A stretch of DNA of 9,891 nt from Clostridiales bacterium UBA8960 (GTDB lineage: Bacteria; Bacillota; Clostridia; Peptostreptococcales; Acidaminobacteraceae). The notes below the pieces were generated by a model. The model made no database searches. It was not told the origin of the DNA and saw nothing but the letters and a program-made list of their open reading frames with translations. This document shows positions 6,466 to 9,891 of the stretch, piece after piece; position 1 is the first letter of the stretch, and every line of letters starts with the position of its first letter. The DNA lies in contig DMYC01000080.1 in assembly GCA_003482695.1 (NCBI GenBank), forward strand, positions 1 to 9,891, given 5' to 3'. Position numbers and translations under genes: made by a program.

Positions 6466-6472
6466 AAGGAGG
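6466..6472 (+). promoter_or_regulatory. ribosome binding site deciding the cytX start
   Basis: AAGGAGG, a near-perfect Shine-Dalgarno sequence, lies four bases before the ATG at 6477. The open frame extends upstream to an ATG at 6372, but that codon is inside the terminator hairpin and lacks a ribosome binding site. The ATG at 6477 is therefore the start. Confidence 0.88.
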
Positions 6473-6476
6473 CAAT

Positions 6477-7667
6477 ATGAAAAGCAGTGAATCTCTTTCT
6501 TCATTTAATCTCAGTGTGCTATGGTTTGGAGCGGCTGTATCGCTCGCTGAGATTCTGACAGGTGCTTTAATCGCACCACTTGGCCTTAAAGAAGGTCTAA
6601 TCGCCATCGTGATAGGCCATTTAATCGGGGGCATATTGTTTTATGGGGCAGGTAAAATTGGGAGCGATTTGAAAAAACCTTCCATCGAAACAACACAGTT
6701 GAGTTTTGGCAGGGTGGGTGCGCCTTTTTTCGCGACGCTTAACATCGTACAGTTAATTGGATGGACAGGCGTAATGATCGCAAGTGGTGCATCTGCACTT
6801 GGTGCAGTTACGCTTTCATGGTTTGGCTACACCAATCTTACCGTTTTTTGCCTCCTTATTTCAGGGCTCATAGGCATTTGGATTTCCATCGGGTTTAATC
6901 GGATGAAGTGGTTAAATCTCATCGCCGTTATCAGCCTATTTATCGTAAGCGTCATTTTGGGCGTTATCGCGTTTACATCTGTTGGTGGGGAAGGCGCGAC
7001 CCGTATTGCATCCACCGGGGGAATGCCGTTTGGCGTCGCACTTGAACTAAGTATTGTCATGCCTTTGTCTTGGTTGCCATTGATATCGGATTATACCAGA
7101 TTTTCGAAACACCGAGTTCGTGGTCCGATTTTTAGTGCGCTTGGATACTTCATCGGCAGCACATTTATGTACATGATCGGATTAGGTGCAGCACTTTATG
7201 CGGGAACCAGTGACATCGCAACCATACTCATCGTCGCGGGACTACCGGTCGCTGCACTCGTCATAGTCCTTTTTTCCACAGTGACGACCACTTTCTTAGA
7301 TGTTTATTCTGCTGCCATAAGTTTTAACGTTCTGAAAAAGTCAAATGCAAAAGTTGTATCTCTCGTGGTTTGTCTAATCGGCACTATTTTAGCGATAACC
7401 GTCCCGACTGGTTACTATGAGCAATTTCTTTATCTAATAGGATCCGCGTTTGGTCCTCTGTTCGCTATACTGCTGACCGATTATTTTATACTTGGCAAAC
7501 GCAAATTGGATGGCATGGCACATAATTTCGCCATATGGGTATTTGGCGTCATTTTGTATCGCGCTTTGATGGCTTTATCATGGCCAATTGGTGTAAGCCT
7601 TCCAACGATGTGCATCATCTCAATTGTGACACTAAGTGTCAATAAAATATTTAGGAGGACGATATGA
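6477..7667 (+). CDS. cytX: putative hydroxymethylpyrimidine transporter CytX
   Basis: This 396-residue membrane protein of the NCS1 (purine/cytosine permease) family has about 12 hydrophobic segments and is close to the usual CytX length. Diagnostic stretches are LWFGAAVSLAEILTGALIAP (15-34), IGHLIGGILF (46-55), NIVQLIGWTGVMI (89-101), PLSWLPLISDYTRFSK (196-211) and a TTTFLDVYSAAISF segment (270-283), all with the pattern of CytX. It is predicted to bring hydroxymethylpyrimidine into the cell for the HMP kinase activity of the ThiD half encoded downstream. Its place behind a TPP riboswitch and in front of thiM supports thiamine precursor uptake over cytosine uptake. The start follows a near-perfect AAGGAGG, and the stop TGA overlaps the ATG of thiM (ATGA), indicating translational coupling. 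Confidence 0.92.
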   Translation: MKSSESLSSFNLSVLWFGAAVSLAEILTGALIAPLGLKEGLIAIVIGHLIGGILFYGAGKIGSDLKKPSIETTQLSFGRVGAPFFATLNIVQLIGWTGVMIASGASALGAVTLSWFGYTNLTVFCLLISGLIGIWISIGFNRMKWLNLIAVISLFIVSVILGVIAFTSVGGEGATRIASTGGMPFGVALELSIVMPLSWLPLISDYTRFSKHRVRGPIFSALGYFIGSTFMYMIGLGAALYAGTSDIATILIVAGLPVAALVIVLFSTVTTTFLDVYSAAISFNVLKKSNAKVVSLVVCLIGTILAITVPTGYYEQFLYLIGSAFGPLFAILLTDYFILGKRKLDGMAHNFAIWVFGVILYRALMALSWPIGVSLPTMCIISIVTLSVNKIFRRTI

Positions 7668-8500
7668 GTTATTCATTCATTAATGAGACTATGGAAAATG
7701 TAAGGAAAAAACACCCTCTGGTGCATAACATCACCAATTACGTGACGGTCAATGACTGTGCCAATATACTGCTCGCAGCAAATGCTTCGCCGATCATGTC
7801 AGATGACATCGCTGAAGTCGCTGAAATCACATCCATCTGTAATGCGCTCGTCATCAATATTGGCACACTTTGCGAAAGGACCATCGCTTCCATGGTGGAA
7901 GCGGGCAAAAAATCGTTTGAAATCGGAAACCCAATTGTTCTAGATCCAGTAGGTGCAGGCGCTTCAAAACTTCGAACAGAAACGGCAAAACAACTGCTTG
8001 CATCTTTTAACTCAAGTGTCATAAGAGGCAATATTTCTGAACTTAAGGCGTTATTTACAGGCAGCAGCGGAACAAAAGGGGTAGATGCCAATGCCCTCGA
8101 AACCATCACAGAAGATAACTTGGATGAGGGAATAAAAATGGCTAAGGAAATGTCAAAAAAATTTGACGCCATAATCGCAATAACTGGTGCCATCGATATT
8201 GTCACAGATGGCGAGGTGGCATATGTCATACGAAATGGCCATGAAAAAATGCGCCAAATTACTGGAACTGGATGCATGCTCACGAGCCTAATAGGCGCTT
8301 TTGTTGCAGCAAACCAAAAGCAAATGCTGGAATCCGTGGTTTCAGCTGTATGTCTAATGGGGCTTAGTGGTGAGAAAGCATGGGAATCATGCGTTAAAGA
8401 TGCACTTGGTACAGGTTCCATGAAATCACGGCTCATCGATTTCATCGGCACATTAACTGCAGATGATTGCATTAAAGGGTTTAAAGGAGAACGCGTATGA
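7664..8500 (+). CDS. thiM: hydroxyethylthiazole kinase ThiM
   Basis: The 278-residue cytosolic kinase phosphorylates 4-methyl-5-(2-hydroxyethyl)thiazole with ATP, giving the thiazole phosphate used by ThiE. It belongs to the ribokinase-like fold and has normal length. Family motifs are complete: PLVHNITNYVTVNDCANILL (18-37) for substrate binding, ASPIMSDD (41-48), LVINIGTL (62-69), NPIVLDPVGAGAS (89-101), IRGNISE (120-126), and the anion hole/catalytic GTGC at 201-204 with Cys204. ATG overlaps the cytX stop; AGGAGG lies at 7653-7658. The stop TGA overlaps the first ATG of thiED, so all three genes are tightly coupled. With cytX and thiED it makes a salvage operon. Confidence 0.96.
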   Translation: MSYSFINETMENVRKKHPLVHNITNYVTVNDCANILLAANASPIMSDDIAEVAEITSICNALVINIGTLCERTIASMVEAGKKSFEIGNPIVLDPVGAGASKLRTETAKQLLASFNSSVIRGNISELKALFTGSSGTKGVDANALETITEDNLDEGIKMAKEMSKKFDAIIAITGAIDIVTDGEVAYVIRNGHEKMRQITGTGCMLTSLIGAFVAANQKQMLESVVSAVCLMGLSGEKAWESCVKDALGTGSMKSRLIDFIGTLTADDCIKGFKGERV

Positions 8501-9891
8501 TGTTTAAGCAGATTGAGCGTTTGAAATATACGCTCTATGCCGTGACGGATCGCACATGGGCATGTCAAAACATGACTTTGGAAAGACAAGTGGAAGAAGC
8601 CATAATGGGTGGCGCTACGCTTGTCCAGCTAAGGGAAAAACACTTAAGCACAGCCGATTTTATCGAGGCGGCTTTGTCCATAAAACGTGTGACAGACTCT
8701 TACAACATCCCACTTATAATCAATGACAATGTCACTGTGGCGAAAGCTGTAAATGCGGCAGGGGTCCATATTGGACAATCCGACACGACATTAAACGAGG
8801 CTAGGCGAGAACTGGGCAACAGCGTCATAATTGGCGTATCTGTGAATACTGTCGCCGAAGCAATAGAAGCGGAATTGGGCGGCGCGAATTATTTAGGCGT
8901 AGGCGCCATCTTCGAAACTCAAAGCAAAATGCAAGTTGAAAATGTCTCTAAACTGACACTCAAGCAAATCGCAAAGGCTGTTTCCATCCCTGTTGTAGCG
9001 ATTGGCGGCATTAACTTTGAAAATGTTGACGAACTCTCAGATACTGGTATTGCAGGAATCTCTGTCATTTCCGCCATTTTTGGAGCAGATGACATTAAGA
9101 ATGCTACGACAAAACTGCTAAGTCGCGTCAAGAGCGCTTTGGGGTTAATCACCACGCATCCGAAATCGGTACTCACTATTGCGGGTTCCGATTGCAGCGG
9201 AGGTGCCGGTATCCAAGCAGACCTGAAAACGATCGAGGCACATGGTTTGTATGGAATGAGTGTGATTACTGCGCTTACTGCTCAAAATACGTTAGGTGTG
9301 AACGCCGTGCATGAAACACCACCCGCATTTGTCTTAAAGCAGATGGATGCCATTTTTAGCGATATTGTTCCAGAGGCGATTAAAATCGGCATGGTTGCCA
9401 ATCCAGAAATAATCGATGCAATTGCGAATCGTCTAAGTGATTATCGTTCAAATGGTACGTCTGTTCCCGTTATTCTAGATCCCGTGATGGTTGCCACAAG
9501 TGGAAGCAAACTTCTTTCAGATGATGCGCTTGATGTGCTGAAATCAAAGCTTTTACGTTTCGCGACGATTATCACACCCAATATACCCGAAGCAGAAATT
9601 TTATCGGGCATTAAGATAAGCAGCAAAGCGGACATGATATCTGCCGCTATGGAAATTGAGCGATTCTACCATGGACACATCCTCATAAAAGGCGGGCATT
9701 TGCTTAAAGGTAGTGACGATTTGCTATATTATAAAGGTATGGCGCTTTGGTTCAATCAAAGAAGACTTTCGAATGAAAATACACATGGTACAGGATGCAC
9801 TTTGTCCACAGCAATCGCATGTGCAATTTCTCAGAAAATGTCAATTCCTGATGCGGTCGGGCAGGCAAAAGCTTATGTGACGGGTGCATTG
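8497..9891 (+). CDS. thiED: bifunctional thiamine phosphate synthase / HMP(-P) kinase ThiE-ThiD fusion (3' truncated by window edge)
   Basis: The frame is open for 465 codons to the right edge with no stop. Residues 1 to about 215 are ThiE, a TIM-barrel thiamine phosphate synthase: QLREK (44-48), IINDNVTVA (74-82), GVHIGQSD (89-96), GVS (113-115), [13 protein letters not shown] (132-144) and VVAIGGIN (166-173). From about residue 222 the same frame continues as ThiD, which phosphorylates HMP and [24 protein letters not shown] (225-244), a KIGMV segment, [16 protein letters not shown], and THGTGCTLS with Cys434 (429-437). The ThiE half makes thiamine phosphate from HMP-PP, supplied by the ThiD half, and the thiazole phosphate from ThiM. 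About 20-30 residues of ThiD should lie beyond the edge. Translation may start at either of two adjacent ATGs (8497 or 8500) after AAAGGAGA at 8483-8490; the first overlaps the thiM stop. The linker between domains is only a few residues ([10 protein letters not shown]). Confidence 0.94.
   Translation, partial: MMFKQIERLKYTLYAVTDRTWACQNMTLERQVEEAIMGGATLVQLREKHLSTADFIEAALSIKRVTDSYNIPLIINDNVTVAKAVNAAGVHIGQSDTTLNEARRELGNSVIIGVSVNTVAEAIEAELGGANYLGVGAIFETQSKMQVENVSKLTLKQIAKAVSIPVVAIGGINFENVDELSDTGIAGISVISAIFGADDIKNATTKLLSRVKSALGLITTHPKSVLTIAGSDCSGGAGIQADLKTIEAHGLYGMSVITALTAQNTLGVNAVHETPPAFVLKQMDAIFSDIVPEAIKIGMVANPEIIDAIANRLSDYRSNGTSVPVILDPVMVATSGSKLLSDDALDVLKSKLLRFATIITPNIPEAEILSGIKISSKADMISAAMEIERFYHGHILIKGGHLLKGSDDLLYYKGMALWFNQRRLSNENTHGTGCTLSTAIACAISQKMSIPDAVGQAKAYVTGAL

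Noticed and set aside
6372..6476. Upstream extension of the cytX reading frame from an ATG at 6372
   Set aside because: The ATG is inside the terminator hairpin and has no ribosome binding site. The added 35 residues are unlike CytX N-termini, and a near-perfect AAGGAGG marks the ATG at 6477.
7738..8589. Open frame of 283 codons on the minus strand
   Set aside because: It lies opposite thiM and the start of thiED, both of which have complete family motifs. The product looks like nothing known, so its length is a by-product of codon use on the other strand.
8919..9635. Minus-strand open frames at 8919-9176 and 9441-9635
   Set aside because: Both are opposite conserved ThiE and ThiD motifs and show no start signals or family similarity.

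Overview
The window looks like chromosomal DNA of a low-GC Firmicute, most likely a clostridial-type anaerobe. The support is strong AGGAGG/GAGGTG ribosome binding sites at short spacing, moderately AT-rich sequence, a TTG start codon, TGA used as stop (with TGG for Trp, so not the Mycoplasma code), an RsgI-type anti-sigma N-terminus and a TPP riboswitch with a Gram-positive style terminator. I cannot name the species. No insertion sequence, phage gene, tRNA, rRNA or CRISPR array is visible.

Layout. (1) 1-185, minus strand: the 5' end of an RsgI-like anti-sigma factor gene that runs off the left edge. (2) 186-345: an AT-rich divergent intergenic region with a candidate SigI-like promoter for that gene. 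(3) 346-5209, plus strand: six closely spaced genes, probably one operon. They encode a membrane-anchored protein of unknown function, a NadR-like nucleotidyltransferase with a decayed kinase half, an ABC ATPase, two paralogous ABC-2 permeases and a GNAT-Nudix fusion. A strong hairpin terminator ends the unit. (4) 5212-6144, minus strand: a convergent DUF2156 (LPG-synthase C-terminal-like) protein. Its last codons and those of the GNAT-Nudix gene form the two arms of the shared terminator. (5) 6208-9891, plus strand: a thiamine-salvage operon. It has an extended -10 promoter, a TPP riboswitch, an intrinsic terminator, then cytX, thiM and a thiE-thiD fusion that is cut by the right edge with its frame still open.

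How the genes work together. The thiamine operon is a coherent salvage route. CytX is predicted to import hydroxymethylpyrimidine (HMP), the ThiD half phosphorylates it to HMP-PP, ThiM phosphorylates hydroxyethylthiazole, and the ThiE half joins the two to thiamine phosphate. TPP binding to the leader should favour termination upstream of cytX. No ThiC or thiazole-synthesis gene is seen inside the window.

The 346-5209 operon is less clear. Its core is an ABC-2 type exporter (one ATPase, two different permeases), flanked by nucleotide-related enzymes (NadR-like, Nudix). A shared pathway is inference only. I see no definite new system. The most unusual items are the NadR homologue that lost its P-loop lysine, the GNAT-Nudix fusion in an exporter operon, and an rsgI-like gene without sigI upstream but with a SigI-like promoter.
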